64,000 bases of DNA, taken from the NCBI RefSeq assembly GCF_035046485.1, contig NC_085137.1, positions 380,184,706 through 380,248,705 of the forward strand, given 5' to 3'. Below, in pieces: positions 1 through 10,880 of this stretch. Source of the stretch: Aedes albopictus. Lineage: Eukaryota > Arthropoda > Insecta > Diptera > Culicidae. The position numbers and the translations under genes were made by a program. The notes beneath the pieces are model-generated. The model ran no database searches. It saw nothing but the letters and a program-made list of their open reading frames with translations, and had not been told where the DNA came from. Numbering within the stretch: the first letter of the stretch is position 1; each line of letters begins with the position of its first letter.

Positions 1-160
1 TCTCTTTCGGTTCAATAGTTACAGGTGTTTTTCTTTAAAAAAAATCATAGTTTTCGAAAAGGTGATATGACGGGTTGGGGCAAACAAAAAATATCTTTTG
101 CCCGCATTCAAAAGAAGAAATGTTGTTATAGAATATATAAAAAATCAGAGAAGTGTTATT

Positions 161-583
161 TTTGTAACTCAAGTAAAAAATACTTGAAAAGTGCCTATTT
201 GTTCTAGAAAATCATCAATATCTTTTGAACGGAATGACGTAGCAACATTCTCAGCGCACGAAAATGCGCTTTTTTCGGTTCTTCGACTACTTTGACGAGA
301 AATTTGGAACAAAAAAGATAAAGCAATAAAACGATTTGTTCTAGCGTCACCCTATGAAAACTATGGGAAAATGCCCCAAATTTGGTCAAAACAGTTTAAA
401 CGCTTTATCTTTTTTGTTTCAAATTTCTCATCAAAGTTATCTAAGAACCATTTTTAGAGCTTTGAAAAACGCGCCATTTCGTGCGCTGAGAATGTTGCTA
501 CGTCATTTTGTTCAAAAGATATTGATCATTTTCTAGAAAAAAAAACAGGCACTTTTCAAGTATTTTTTACTTGAGTTACAAAA
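161..583. repeat. Palindromic (foldback-type) repeat, 0.4 kb
   Basis: Two arms, about 161-323 and 403-583, are reverse complements with scattered mismatches; both contain the core 'gtagcaacattctcagcgc' or its complement (left arm 'gtagcaacattctcagcgca', right arm 'tgcgctgagaatgttgctac'). The spacer holds 'aatgccccaaatttggtc'. The outer limits lie at 'tttgtaactcaag' and 'cttgagttacaaa'. No convincing TSD is visible, so the mobile-element class is open. Short open frames in the arms mirror each other and are by-products of the symmetry, not genes. Confidence 0.75.
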
Positions 584-585
584 TC

Positions 586-1099
586 TGGACCACCATAATT
601 TTCATGTACATTGGAAAGAGGGCCTTATTTTTAGGAACAACTTTGCAGAAGACCATATGTGTTTAAAAAATCATTTGAAGGCGCTGAATCGTAAATCTGT
701 TTCGTGGACCATTGTGCATTGTTCTGTATCTTTGAAACATTTAGATTGTTCAAACTCTTATGAAACTCATTTTTTGACACTTGCATTCCTTGTAGTCATT
801 ATTTGTGCTATAATAAGTAAAGCTACCTAGTCTAACCCACCCAGATTCGTGAATATCTGTGAAACGCAGAGCCATTCCAAAATACTGTTGAGATATTTCA
901 GAACTACGAAACTTTTCTATAACTAAGAGCTTTCAGCTAAGGTGAAAATATGACGAAGCCACATCTCGAGCATAAATCTGAAGGCAAATATGAGACATTG
1001 CCGAGGATAAGGACTGCAGCCACGAACCAAGTGCTGTAGTGAAGAATTGTTGGTTCAGTTTTATTCAGTTTTATTGTTGTCATCTCCAAATAAATAAAT
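586..1099. other. Unassigned AT-rich sequence
   Basis: No coding region, tRNA-like sequence or inverted repeat could be supported here. Open frames are under 70 codons and show no recognisable motif. Confidence 0.5.
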
Positions 1100-1107
1100 G
1101 TAAGGAT

Positions 1108-2162
1108 CAGGGATGGAATCATTCATTTGCAAAGAGTAACATTCACTTGTTGCTATCTCAGTTCAGAAGCATGCTATCAAAAAACAATGTATTGATGAAT
1201 TTAACCTTGTAGTTTTATCTGAAAGTTTGCCGAATAACATTGGGGTCACACACGCATACCAAAGTCGTGAGCGAGCTGTGAAAGCAACTTTCTACGCCGT
1301 GAATGTAAATTACATTCACGCTGTGGAGAGCTGCGTTTGCTACCTTCTGTAGACTTCAATATTGATGCTACCCTAGTACATTGTTCTACATACAAAGTTT
1401 CAGGTAAAACAAAAATGAAAAAGTGTTCCATACATTGATTTTTGCTACGATGTTTCTGAAACGAGTTAACAGCAAGCAGAGAAGAGAAGGCCATCTCCAG
1501 AGTCAGAAACTGATAAATATTTCATGCTGTTGGTCGCGACACCTAGCGGTTGAAATCACACTTTTTACACGAAAAATTTCAGCCATGTTGACACAAAAGA
1601 GCAAAGTATTTCGGAGGCAGGTACACCAACTCAAAAAAGATTGTGTTTTTACTTGAATGTTTTTCGAGGACACAGTCAAAGTTACTTATCTTTTAAAACC
1701 GTAAATAGGGTATACGATACAATAGTGGTAGGAATATGTATAATATCATTATGATAATTGAGAAAAAAATGGTAAAACACCTTTATTATGCTCTATAACA
1801 GCCTGCAATTACAAAAAATATCTGTAGTACGTCTACCATATTATTGCAATAGTGGTCGAAACAAGCATATCAATGCTCTCAATGAAACAAAATTTGGAAA
1901 AATAAGAGAACTAATTATCGATATGACGTCATCAATTCATTAATTTTGGTTATACCTGAAAGTAATCAATACACTTTGAGCCATGCAGTTGTTTTGACAT
2001 TTATACACGATGGAAACGAAATTGGCAGAAGCAAAATAAAATGAGTTGATTTTTGACTCCTAAAATTTATCACTTTTCGAATGGTCGGTTTGTTCTGAGA
2101 TGGCCTTCTCTTCTCTGCAGCAAGTGAATGTAAGTGATTGCAAATGAATGATCCCATCCCTG
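1108..2162. mobile_element. hAT-type MITE with 8-bp target-site duplication
   Basis: The element begins 'cagggatgg' and ends 'ccatccctg'. The inverted similarity runs about 50 bp inwards (ATTCATTTGCAA and CATTCACTTG blocks at both ends). It is bordered by a perfect 8-bp direct repeat, 'gtaaggat', at 1100-1107 and 2163-2170. A CAGGG-type terminus with an 8-bp TSD is the signature of hAT elements. At 1055 bp with no transposase-like frame it must be non-autonomous. Inside are a 23-bp palindrome at 1298-1320 and a second copy of the subterminal segment ('agaagagaaggccatctc') near 1480, so the ends have been partly duplicated internally. Confidence 0.85.
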
Positions 2163-2364
2163 GTAAGGATACAATCATTACGGTTGGTGATGTTGTGTAA
2201 CTCAAAATATCAAAAAAAAAAAAAGATATTATTGTGGCTGTAGACTCCGTGTTGCATGTTGTCCATATTTCAGGACAGTATATACGATTCTGAATCTCGT
2301 GAAGCTATGTCGTGGTTTCTAATATTATTCTTTGAGATCCAGTAAGTATAATAGTTTGAATGTT

Positions 2365-3130
2365 CCCAGCCGATCCGATGATGTCCATTGAGCATTCAGA
2401 AGATTTACTGGACATGATAGATAACAAATCGCAGCTTTGTATAATGAAGAAGTTACTATAACATGCGTATACTTGAGGTCTAAACTCAAGAACAATTTGT
2501 ATGACCTAGTATATCCCGACTGATGTGATACTGTCTTTCAAGCTTTCTGAAGAATTACTGGACCTGATAGATAACAAATCGTAGCTTTGTATAGTGAAAG
2601 AAGTTACCGTTACAACCGTAGACTTGCCGGGGCCCGTGGCGCAATTGGTCACACGTTTGCTTCATAAGCAGATTGGGTTAAGCAGTTCATGGGTTCGATC
2701 CCAGCCCCGGCAGTTTCGTCAGTTGCACTTTCCCCTTGAGAGCAGCTGACACTGACCCTCTTCTGAACCCATGGCTGAAATGGACCCGGATACTTGGACA
2801 TCGGCGAACTGCAACCCTTAATGGACCCCCAATCGGACTGGAAATAGAAACAACCAACAGCCACACATCAACATCCTCGTGCTCATCATTCTACCATGAT
2901 AGGGTAGAAAGTGAAAGCAGCGCAACGGCAACCAGTTCGATATAGTATAATTAGAATATAATACATTTAGGCACTGTACAAAGTGTAAGTACAGCTTCCA
3001 ATTGGAATAGCTCACGCAGGGCCCTAGTGGACAATAGAGCTGTAAATTAGGTTAAGTGATTGAAGAATAAAAAACCGTAGACTTTAGGATTTAAACTCAA
3101 GAACAGTTTGGATGAATTGGGTACGATATC
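2365..3130 (+). repeat. Tandem duplication of a ~150-bp degenerate unit, split by a SINE
   Basis: Unit 1 (2365-2514) and unit 2 (2515-2613, resuming at 3085-3130) share 'gatagataacaaatcg', 'agctttgtata' and 'aaactcaagaaca' in the same order. Unit 1 reads as a short open frame ending in stop; unit 2 has drifted. The duplication predates the SINE that separates the two halves of unit 2. Downstream at 3108-3305 a 65-codon open frame rich in Lys/Arg/Glu continues from unit 2. I do not recognise it; it may be a decayed exon. Confidence 0.6.
2626..3072 (+). mobile_element. tRNA-derived SINE (Met-like head), 12-bp TSD
   Basis: The 5' end resembles a tRNA. An A box 'tggcgcaattgg' and a B box 'ggttcgatcc' fit RNA polymerase III internal promoters, and a 5-bp stem around 'ttcataa' presents a CAT anticodon. 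The following ~360 bp is unrelated to tRNA and ends in an A-rich tail 'aataaaa'. A perfect 12-bp direct repeat 'aaccgtagactt' lies at 2614-2625 and 3073-3084, which proves insertion by retrotransposition. The internal open frames (for example 2736-2945) are not taken as genes because they lie wholly in the SINE body. Confidence 0.88.
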
Positions 3131-3769
3131 CAGAAACAATATTCTGCATCATATTCTACCCTTTCAACAGCATGAAGCACCAAAACGAGAGCGTAAACGA
3201 GCACCACCAGAAGAGCGTAAACTCTATAATAATGCTAGGAAAAATTCCGGCTTCAAAAACTTAAGTAACAACTCCATTATTGCACTCCCGACCTTTTTAC
3301 TTTAATGGTTTGGATGTAAATCCAGCACTCTATTTTCGATGTTCGATGCACTCAATGTTTGCAGGTGCTCCAATAAGAAACATCAGAAAACGAAAGTCTT
3401 CGCCAAGCGATCCAGCCCACTTTTGCAACTTGGGGAAACCCTCAGCCATTTACCGGCGGGGAACATTCGATAGACAACAATACAGTCTTGTTTTGATTTC
3501 ACGTGCCCAGTCGACCTTTCTATGCTGCGTGAGGTTGCTTCTGTGTATTTACATATCTGTGTCAACAGTTGATAATTACACCGATGGGAGCACTTTTACC
3601 TTTTTGTTCACTTGCTGTTCGTTCATTGTTCACACGTTATACACAGTGTGGAACACACGCATGTTAGGGCGATTTGCCATTTTCTCATTCTTTCAGTTCT
3701 CAATTGGCCCCGTATAGAGAAGGGTGAGGAAAATGCGAATCGAAGTGATGCACAGAAAGCTGCATTTAA
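3131..3769 (+). other. Unassigned region with unrecognised open frames
   Basis: A 145-codon frame at 3280-3717 has no domain I recognise. Its composition (many Ser, Phe and Cys) looks like chance translation. No splice signals or repeats were convincing. I regard it as non-coding or a strongly decayed relic. Confidence 0.3.
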
Positions 3770-5072
3770 TTCAAATCTCGACATCCTTGGGCATAAAGTA
3801 TCTTCATGCCTAGCCAGATTGCCACACGATATACGAATGCATATCCCAAGTAACAATCAGCATGCCTTGAAGGTTTATTCATGTTTTATCCCGGTTTTAT
3901 ACAAGCATGTGAAAAAGCTAGCTGTTCTCAATTAGTTTTATGTGGTAGTTTTTTACTTTGAACCTTTGGCGTTCCATAAAACTAGCATATAACTTCTGCT
4001 ATAAACATCGTCATTTAAAGACTTGCAAGTGGTCATGAATTGGTTTTGTTACTAATTATATGCCATTTCGATAAAACTTGCAATTGTGGTTGTTGTCGGA
4101 GAGATTTTTTTTTGTAAACAAATACACAAAACTGTGAGGCAATGCATAAAACCAACAAAAGATTTCGTGGCCGTAACATAAACCAAAAAAATGCTGTGAT
4201 AAAACCGCTAGTTCTATCATAAGCTCAGTTATGACCACCTCAGGAGGGTTAGCCCTATTATAAGAATCACCAGGAACACAGAGTTTTATCAGAAAAATAT
4301 GTCGCCTAGTCGGGATAATTCATGCAAATACAGAAAAACCATTACTCAATTTTATGATTTCACGTACAGCTTAAGATCGAATTAAACCATACAACACGTT
4401 TCTGTCATTTTATTTTGTCAGAAAAATTACATAATGTCTTTTAAACTCCGCTGTGTTGAAAAAAACCTATTTTGCACCTAATTCCACCGAATAAATAAAA
4501 TGCATTTAACTTCCAAATTATGCATAGTTTGTGTGGCGCACTTAGTTTTTGTCATTATCACAGTCACATTCACCTCAAATTTTCCGTGGCATGTCTCCTG
4601 ACACGTATTAAATAGGAAAACAAATCTGAATTCCATATCTGCATCTTTCCAATTGATGGCTGGATAAACAATCAAGCATAATTTATTCAGACGATCGAAC
4701 ATTGAGAGTGAAAAATATTCAAAACAATTATTTGACAAGTCAGAAGATGGTTTTATTTAGAAGGTTGATAAAAGTATGATACAACCCGAAATCCTAAGCC
4801 GGTTTGCATACGAAGTCATGTAGACCCCAATAAGACTGGGCCAACTAGCCAGAACGTGGGCTTATTGAGGCATACAAGAACTCGAGAACATTTTCAAGTC
4901 GGCATCAATGGTTTTATGTATAGGATTTTTGAATCGCTAAAAAACTTTGATAAAATTAAAATTGTTACTTGGGATATGATCAATCGAAAAAGAAAGCTGT
5001 CCTCAGAACTGTTGAAGTGTTCACTAATCTGAGAAGCAAGCTTTATCCCATTAAGACTACGCCAAGAAGACT
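3770..5072 (+). mobile_element. Feilai-like SINE remnant, split by a MITE
   Basis: The segment 3770-3844 ('cttgggcataaagtatctt', 'gccacacgatatac') resembles the body of the Aedes tRNA-derived SINE Feilai, as does the copy at 40.8 kb. The continuation resumes at 4974-5072 ('aatctgagaagcaagc', 'acgccaagaagac'), which matches the usual 3' end. The tRNA-like head is missing, so the copy is 5'-truncated or decayed. The family name rests on remembered consensus features; the two halves joining across the insertion is seen directly. Confidence 0.7.
3845..4973. mobile_element. MITE with 'CCCAAGTAACAAT' TIR and ATAT duplication
   Basis: The perfect 13-bp TIR 'cccaagtaacaat' at 3845-3857 is matched by its complement at 4961-4973. 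A 4-bp direct repeat 'atat' (3841-3844, 4974-4977) flanks it. It interrupts a SINE whose two halves otherwise read straight through, which confirms the boundaries. The 1129-bp interior is AT-rich and has no transposase-like frame. The TIR core recurs at both ends of the larger element at 34787-38144. Confidence 0.82.
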
Positions 5073-5740
5073 ATAGGAAGATCATAATGTTTTCACTGTT
5101 TTAAAACTTTTGCCCCATATTACTCTAAAAACTCGCCGCATAACGACGCACCTTTCCGACCCAGGTAGGAGAGGTGATGCACTGGGAAATTCACGATATT
5201 GATTGACTTTGACCATGCGGATCACGTTCGTTCACTGACCGACCGCCGCCACCACCTATTGCCAACCATGCTTCCCTGTTTCTCATCGAGCAGGTGCAAT
5301 GGTACCCCCATGCACACGCACTCAATCGGCCGTAAACTGCACTGTTTTGCAGTTTGTGGTGATTTTTTTCGTTTCTGCGGGTGTTTTATGTTTTCGGAGC
5401 ATCCATCCAGTTCAATTACTCGAAAGATTTATGCCAATCCGACCGACCGACGTGTGTTCCATTTGTTGTTGTGCACTACCATAGGCTGTGCGGGACGTGA
5501 TCGTGAGTGTACGTGGAGGCTCAATTTAGGTTTATGGCTGACTGGCCGGTTTCCACACGTGAGATTTTGAGTTTGGGTCAACTATTCGTTAATTTGAAAT
5601 TCAGATTTTATCTGCGGCAGAATGTGGCCCGGTTTGACAATCGCACCTCGCTGGTGCGGCGATGATGATGGCACAGGAGAAAATTAGAAACCGCAGTGAA
5701 AGTTACTTTGGGAAGGAATCTGTGTTGTTGGGACTGTTTT
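5073..5740. other. Unassigned; orphan TIR-like end and GC-richer stretch
   Basis: At 5108-5129 'cttttgccccatattactct' closely resembles the right terminus of the element at 12050-13356, without a visible partner, so it may be a solo end of a deleted copy. The stretch 5160-5570 is GC-richer and apparently not repeated here. It contains a 123-codon frame (5199-5570) that I cannot assign and do not call as a gene. Confidence 0.4.
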
Positions 5741-7500
5741 GATTACAGTTCAGAAAGATGACTTTAATTTGTTGACAGTAATTCATCAAGGAATTCCTTC
5801 GGAAATTTAGAGATTCGTGACAAGCACTTGATAAAGCGTGGTTACTGGTTGTGTTGTATTCGCTGAACGATCTTTCTGTACGAGAGGTGTAGGTTTGTGC
5901 CGTCATCTGCTGCGGTCCCCGAAGAAAACTTCTCAAATCAAATCAACATGTTACAGATTATTTCAGAAAATCTTCCCTGTGTTCCTCCAGCATAGTCAAA
6001 AAGAATTCCTTTACGAAATCTGGCATGGATTGCTCCAGCAATACCTCCATGATTTGTTAAGAATATCTTTTCAAAAATTGTTTGAGAAATTCGCCCAGAG
6101 ATCATTTTAGACATTTCTCTAAGAATTCGTTTGGAGAATCTATTTGAGATTCTTCAGAAAATTGACCAAAAAACTTTATTCAGAAATTCCTCTAAATAAT
6201 CTTTATAAAAAAATCTTTTGGAGATTTGTCCGAGTGTTCGCAAAAAACTCCCTCACGGATTCTTTCAAAAAATCTTTTATCAATTCGCTTCGAATTTTTT
6301 TCAGGGATTTGTTTAGAAATTCCTTCTATTCTACAAAGAATTCTTTCAAAGCATCTTGCATAATATACTTCTAAAATTCCTCCATTTTTTCAAAAAAATA
6401 AAAAAAAATCATGAAGTTGAGTAGAAATATCTCAACGGATTCTTTCAAAAATTCATTCAGAGATTTCCTTAGACATTTTTTCAGAAATTTCTCCTTTAAT
6501 AAAACTTCCAGTGATGCCTTCAGAAACTGTTCCAGAAAACTTCCTTCAAAATTTTGTACTGTGTTTACTTTGAAAATTCTTCCAGTAATTTAACCAGAAA
6601 TTCCAACAATTACTTCCAATTTCTCCAGGAATTCCTCCAGAAGTTTCACAAAGAGTTGTGTGAGAAAGTTGTGTTTGAGTTTTTGCGGAAACTCCTCCAG
6701 GAATATGTTTGGAAAATCCTCCAGATTTATCCTATATTTACGGGACTTTCCTACATTTCTTTCCGAAAAATCTTTCAGAAATTCCTTTAAGCATTTTCTC
6801 AAACTATCTTCCATGGATTTATTCCAAAACTGTCTCCGGGGTTTGCTCTAAAAATTGCTCCAGGTTTTTTTTTGAAGATCTGAATTTCTGTAAGAAAATC
6901 TTCTTGGGATTTCTGTATGCATTCCTCCAGGGACTCTTTAAAAAAATGTGAGATCCAATCGGGAATTTACTGCAGAGATTCCTAAAAGAACTGTCCTAGG
7001 GGTTTCTTCACGAATTTTTCGATGAATTATTTCAGCAAATCTCCCATGGCTTTAAATATAAATTCGACTTATAATTTCTACAGAAATATCTTTAGAATTT
7101 CATTACAAATTTCTTCAAGGATTACTTTCAAAAAACATCCACAGATTTTTCGATTCTTTCACGGACCCTTGCTGAAATCTCCTTAAAAAAAAGTCCTGCA
7201 CGGAAAGTTCTCAAAAATGTTGCATGGATTCCTTTAAAAAATACTTCAAGATTCCTTTAGAAAAACCTTGCATAGATTGCTCCAGAAATTTATCTTCAAA
7301 TTTCTTTAGACTTTTTTTCATAGATTCCTCCAGATTTTTTTAAATCCTATTTACATCTAGAAAACCTTCCATGAAATATCTCAAAAATACTCCATGGATG
7401 TTTTTTTTTTGGAAAATGATTCACGGATGCATGGAGAATATCAGAACTCCTTCAAAATTTTCTCAAAAGCTTTCTACAAGAGATTATTCAGAATAATCCA
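5741..7500. repeat. Degenerate array of short AATTCCTCCAGGA-type units
   Basis: The whole interval is built of imperfect units of about 12-30 nt around 'attcctccagga' and 'aattcctt', with the words TTTCAGAAATT and CTCCAGGAA recurring. It is far too diverged for an exact period. Because the unit is partly self-complementary, long open frames arise on both strands (for example 6590-6814 reverse and 6709-6951 forward). These are artefacts. The same array type appears at six other places in the window. Confidence 0.75.
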
Positions 7501-7766
7501 AAGAAGTCAGCTGAGTACACGCTAAGATAGTCTAAAGCGTCTACGAAAAATACCAGTAATATATTACAGTTCACGGTGAGGCTGAAAGGCTGAAAACCCC
7601 TGCATTATAAGTCATCATAATACAAACTGCAAATTATAAACTGGATATGAAAAAAATTACCATTAAAAGAATGTACATAAAATCGAGGGTCTGTATAATC
7701 GAGGGTCCACTAATTCGTGGTATACTCGTATTCTTCTGCGACTCACAGTTTCTTTAGTGTCTATCA

Positions 7767-8038
7767 CACAGATAAAATAATGAGATTTACACGTCATGTA
7801 AGCTTCATTTTAGTCATGTAAATTTAGAGTTATGATGGTTTACATGATATATCATGCAAATTTGTGTTATATGTCATGTAAACACTCAGAGTCATACTGA
7901 ATTACATGACATATAATGGAAGTTTACATGATATTTTCTGACTTTTACATGACATGTCATGTAAACTTCTGTGATATCCCACGCTCCAATTATGTGCATC
8001 ATATGTCACAGAATTTTACACTCTTTTTTCGATCTGTG
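7767..8038. mobile_element. 272-bp MITE, copy 1 (CACAGAT termini)
   Basis: It begins 'cacagataaaataatga' and ends 'ttttcgatctgtg', giving a short TIR. The interior repeats 'catgtaaa' / 'tttacatga' many times in both orientations. A second copy at 16870-17142 matches along its full length with roughly one difference per ten bases, which fixes both ends. No TSD is certain. There is no coding capacity. Confidence 0.82.
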
Positions 8039-8920
8039 CATGTCTAACCTTCCGCTCGACACATAGTTTTCTTATCTGATAGATTTAGATAAAAAAAAAC
8101 ATTGTACCCGACTGCAAAATGGTGTCATCGGCAAGCTGTGTTCCCATAAATTAATCTATTTTCATTGAAGAAAATGGATTTTTCCCATTCTGCATCAACC
8201 TCGATTGGTTCCCGTCGATCAAGCATCGATCCGATCGCCGGCAATTTTGCTCTTCTTTCGCAATCTCCTGGGTAATTAAGCACAATTACCAATCAATCAG
8301 TCCGACCTGCCCGGCGCAGGTCTTCTCACTGCTGTCAGTCGGTCGGTCTTGAGCGTACATACAATCACCGGCAAACCACAAATCGTTCCCAACCCCCACT
8401 CCCCCTCTCACTCTTGGTTCCCCAGTGTCTCAGTGCCAGTCCAAGTTGTTGTAGGTATCAAACGACTTCCTCTGCAAAAAGGGCAACTACACGCAGCTTT
8501 TTTGCCGCAGAGTGGAATAAAACGTCGCCGTAAAGAACCGCTACAAAGTTCCTACGATCTACCTAGTCTTAACTGTAACTCTTGAGCACCACTTTTTATG
8601 CTCCCCCGCTTTACTGCAGGCGTCCGACGGCACCGCACGCTCCCACATTCGCCATGTTTCTCGGTTCTTCAAAGAGGAGGGAGCGTCTAGCAAACGCCGC
8701 TGCCACTGAGTGCCGGCCACCATACCGCTTCAACAGAGTTGTGGTAGAGCATGAGCAGCAGCATCAACAACACCGACTCCGTCTTCATCGATCTGACCTA
8801 CATTCTGCTGGTTGTTTGGATTTGAGGCTTGATCTCGCCTTCTTACGCTTAGTTTGGTATTAAACGCTCGCAAGGCGGCACGCTAGAATCAAAGCACACA
8901 GCGCGGGTACAAGCAGTCGA
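8039..8920. other. Low-copy, GC-richer sequence; possible regulatory DNA
   Basis: This stretch lacks the repeats seen around it and has higher GC, pyrimidine-rich runs and a 'TCAGTCGGTCGGTC' motif at 8335-8348 that could serve as an initiator-type start. Short open frames at 8349-8585 and 8582-8863 have no recognised domain. It could be an upstream exon or enhancer of a gene outside the window; this is inference only. Confidence 0.3.
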
Positions 8921-8921
8921 T

Positions 8922-9080
8922 ATATTTTTTATAAGCTATGGGATAGTTTATCTCGAGACCCAACACATTTCTAGGAAGAACTCACTTTTCGTAAGCACTT
9001 CAAGATTGGGATTCTATACTAGTCCTCGGCGTGAAATCACGCGATTTGAACATCACGGCAGTTCCTCAGAGATGTTTGAA
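8922..9080 (-). mobile_element. tRNA-derived SINE remnant, reverse strand
   Basis: Read on the reverse strand, the sequence has a decayed tRNA-like head ('ccgtgatgttcaaatcgc', then 'tcacgccgaggac' and 'agaatccca' at the B-box position). A body containing 'ttcttcctagaaatg' and 'cgagataaactatccca' follows. The same order of motifs occurs at 10730-10880, also on the reverse strand, so the two are copies of one SINE family. Confidence 0.65.
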
Positions 9081-9322
9081 GTAACGTGCTTTTGGCGTGC
9101 AATACACTTATTATGCAAATGAATCACCATTCGGTTCTCCGTACCCAAAGAATTGCCTCTCACTGCCTCGTGAGACACAATGCAAGAAGTGGTTCAATTC
9201 ACATTTTTATGCTGATTCAGTTGCCTGGGTTGTTTGAATGCTTTGCATACAAACACAGCTGGAAAGCAAACAGAAGGTCTGTCGAGACAGTTTTTAGAAG
9301 AACCACAGGAAATGCATTTTAA

Positions 9323-10336
9323 TTGAGCTTTGAATTGCTATTATTGTCTTCAATGGCATTTTTTCAATTAGCTCGTAAACCCATTCCAACATTGTTGACT
9401 GACCTAATTGAGATAGTTGGATGTGACCGGGAAATGTTTTCGACAAATGTGAATTTTTCAAAATTTCGGAGCCTTCGACTCCTCGAGATAGTAGCGGAAC
9501 GTTTAAAGAAGGCCAAGATCACAATTTCGTTGGGGAAATCGAGATTTTGTTGGAAGCAGGTGATGTACTTAGGGTACCTGTTGACCGAGCGCGGAGTGTC
9601 CATCGACCGTTCCAGGATTCAACATATTCTGGACTACGCTCTCTCTAAATCGGTGAAGGACATCCTAAAGCTGGTGGGTCTGGCTGGGTTCTACCAGAAG
9701 TTTATCCAGAATTACAGCAGAGTGACGGACCCGATCACGGATCTCCTGAAGAAGGACAAGAAGAAGTTCACCTGGTCGGAGGAAGCAGAAGCAGAGTTCA
9801 ACGAGCTGAAATCAGTGTTGGTTTCGGCTCCGATTCTGGCCAATCCGGACTTCACGAAGCTGTTCGCTATTGAGTCAGATGCATTTGATAATGCCGTCGG
9901 AGCTGCGCTAGTCCAGGAGCAAGATAGAGAAACGAGAGTGATTGGATACTTCAGGAAGAAGCTCAGTTGCACCCAGCGTAAGTACTCAGCAGTGGAGATG
10001 AAGTGTCTCGGAGTCCTACTTGCTATCGACAACTTCAGGCACTACGTTGAAGGCACTCGGTTCAAGGTGGTGACGGATACAAGAAGTCTACTGTGGCTCT
10101 TCAAGATCGTAGCGGAGTCTGAGAATTCCAAACTCCTACGGTGGGCCCTTCGAATCCAATCCTACTACATCGAACTTGAGTACCGCAAAGTGAAGAACAA
10201 TATAACCGCGGACTGCTCGTCCAGGTCGATCGAGACGGTGAGGGTGATCCAGCCGAGTCCGGACTACGACGAACTGGCGTCGAATATCCTCGCAGATCCG
10301 ATGAAATATGGACAATATCGTATAATAGACGGGTAA
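9323..10336 (+). pseudogene. Ty3/gypsy retrotransposon: RT C-terminus and RNase H
   Basis: The 337-codon frame carries the C-terminal part of a gypsy-type reverse transcriptase: the thumb/connection with 'KSRFCWKQVMYLGYLL' followed by 'GLAGFYQKFIQNYS'. A retroviral-type RNase H follows with the acidic residues in 'IESDAFDNAVGAAL', 'YSAVEMKCLG' and 'VVTDTRSLLW'. The N-terminal RT palm with its catalytic Asp pair is absent; similarity starts only near 9440-9480, and the frame opens on a non-ATG codon, so this is a fragment. The frame stops at 10336 just before the integrase. I found no LTR pair. GC is distinctly higher than in the surrounding DNA. It is not expected to be functional. Confidence 0.85.
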
Positions 10337-10380
10337 GTACGTGAAGCGTAATGTCCGTCAGAATGACAGGCGATTTTCGT

Positions 10381-10740
10381 GGAAGCAATTACCAACCGAA
10401 TCAGAGAGGGCGTCCATCGATCGGGAACAACATAACAATGCCCACTTCGGGTTCGAATAGATCGTAGCCGCCCTCAAGGAACGGTACGTCTGGCCGAAGA
10501 TGAAGCAGCAGGTGCCTAAAGTGTCAAACTAGCAAAGCTGGAAATAAACATGTTACGCCTCCGATGGGGTCGCAAAAGCCGGTAGAGTACCCGTGGCAAT
10601 TCGTCACGTTGGGCTACATTGGGCCACTACCAGCGTCCGGCCGAAATCGTTGCACTTGTCTGCTAGTCGCTACGGACGTGTCCAGCAAGTTCGTATTCGC
10701 AAGGCTGTCGGGTTACAACAGCTGCCAGCATAACTTTAGC
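10381..10740 (+). pseudogene. Ty3/gypsy integrase remnant
   Basis: Broken frames continue the element. At 10390-10530 there is a zinc-binding-type segment ('EQHNNAHFGFE', stop, then 'ALKERYVWPKMKQQV'). From 10564 the start of the integrase catalytic core reads 'YPWQFVTLGYIGPLPASGRN'. In related integrases the residue before YIGPL is the first catalytic Asp; here it is Gly, a likely loss of the active site. The CXXC half of the zinc finger is not visible. The core is cut off by a reverse-strand SINE beginning near 10730, and no second or third catalytic acid remains. Confidence 0.75.
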
Positions 10741-10880
10741 CCTAGGCTAGCTTTTCTCGGGACCCACGCTTTATTTCCCTTTCCAAAGGAAGAAACTTAC
10801 ATGATTTGATGTCAGATTTGATCTCAGGTCCTCGGCGTGATAGTCACATGCTGTAACCATCACTCCAGCTCCGCTTCCCA
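10730..10880 (-). mobile_element. tRNA-derived SINE remnant, reverse strand (second copy)
   Basis: On the reverse strand it reads a tRNA-like head ('gtgatggttacagcatgtg', 'tcacgccgaggacctgag', 'atcaaatct'). The body 'cttcctttggaaaggg' and the end 'gcctagggctaaagttat' follow. It matches the motif order of the SINE at 8922-9080 but is better preserved in the body. It truncates the gypsy integrase on the forward strand. Confidence 0.68.

Noticed and set aside
2626..2710. Functional tRNA-Met gene
   Set aside because: The head is joined to a SINE body with A-rich tail and TSD, and the variable region is abnormal.
3280..3717. 145-codon frame
   Set aside because: No recognised family and no clear codon bias; likely chance in a moderately GC stretch.
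5199..5570. 123-codon frame
   Set aside because: No domain, unusual Cys/His/Arg composition without zinc-finger spacing, no splice or start context that supports it.
6590..6951. Overlapping frames on both strands in the 5.7-7.5 kb array
   Set aside because: Same array artefact; partial self-complementarity of the unit keeps both strands open.
8922..10880. LTR pair around the gypsy fragment
   Set aside because: The similar sequences on the two sides are SINE copies with pol III-type heads, not LTRs.
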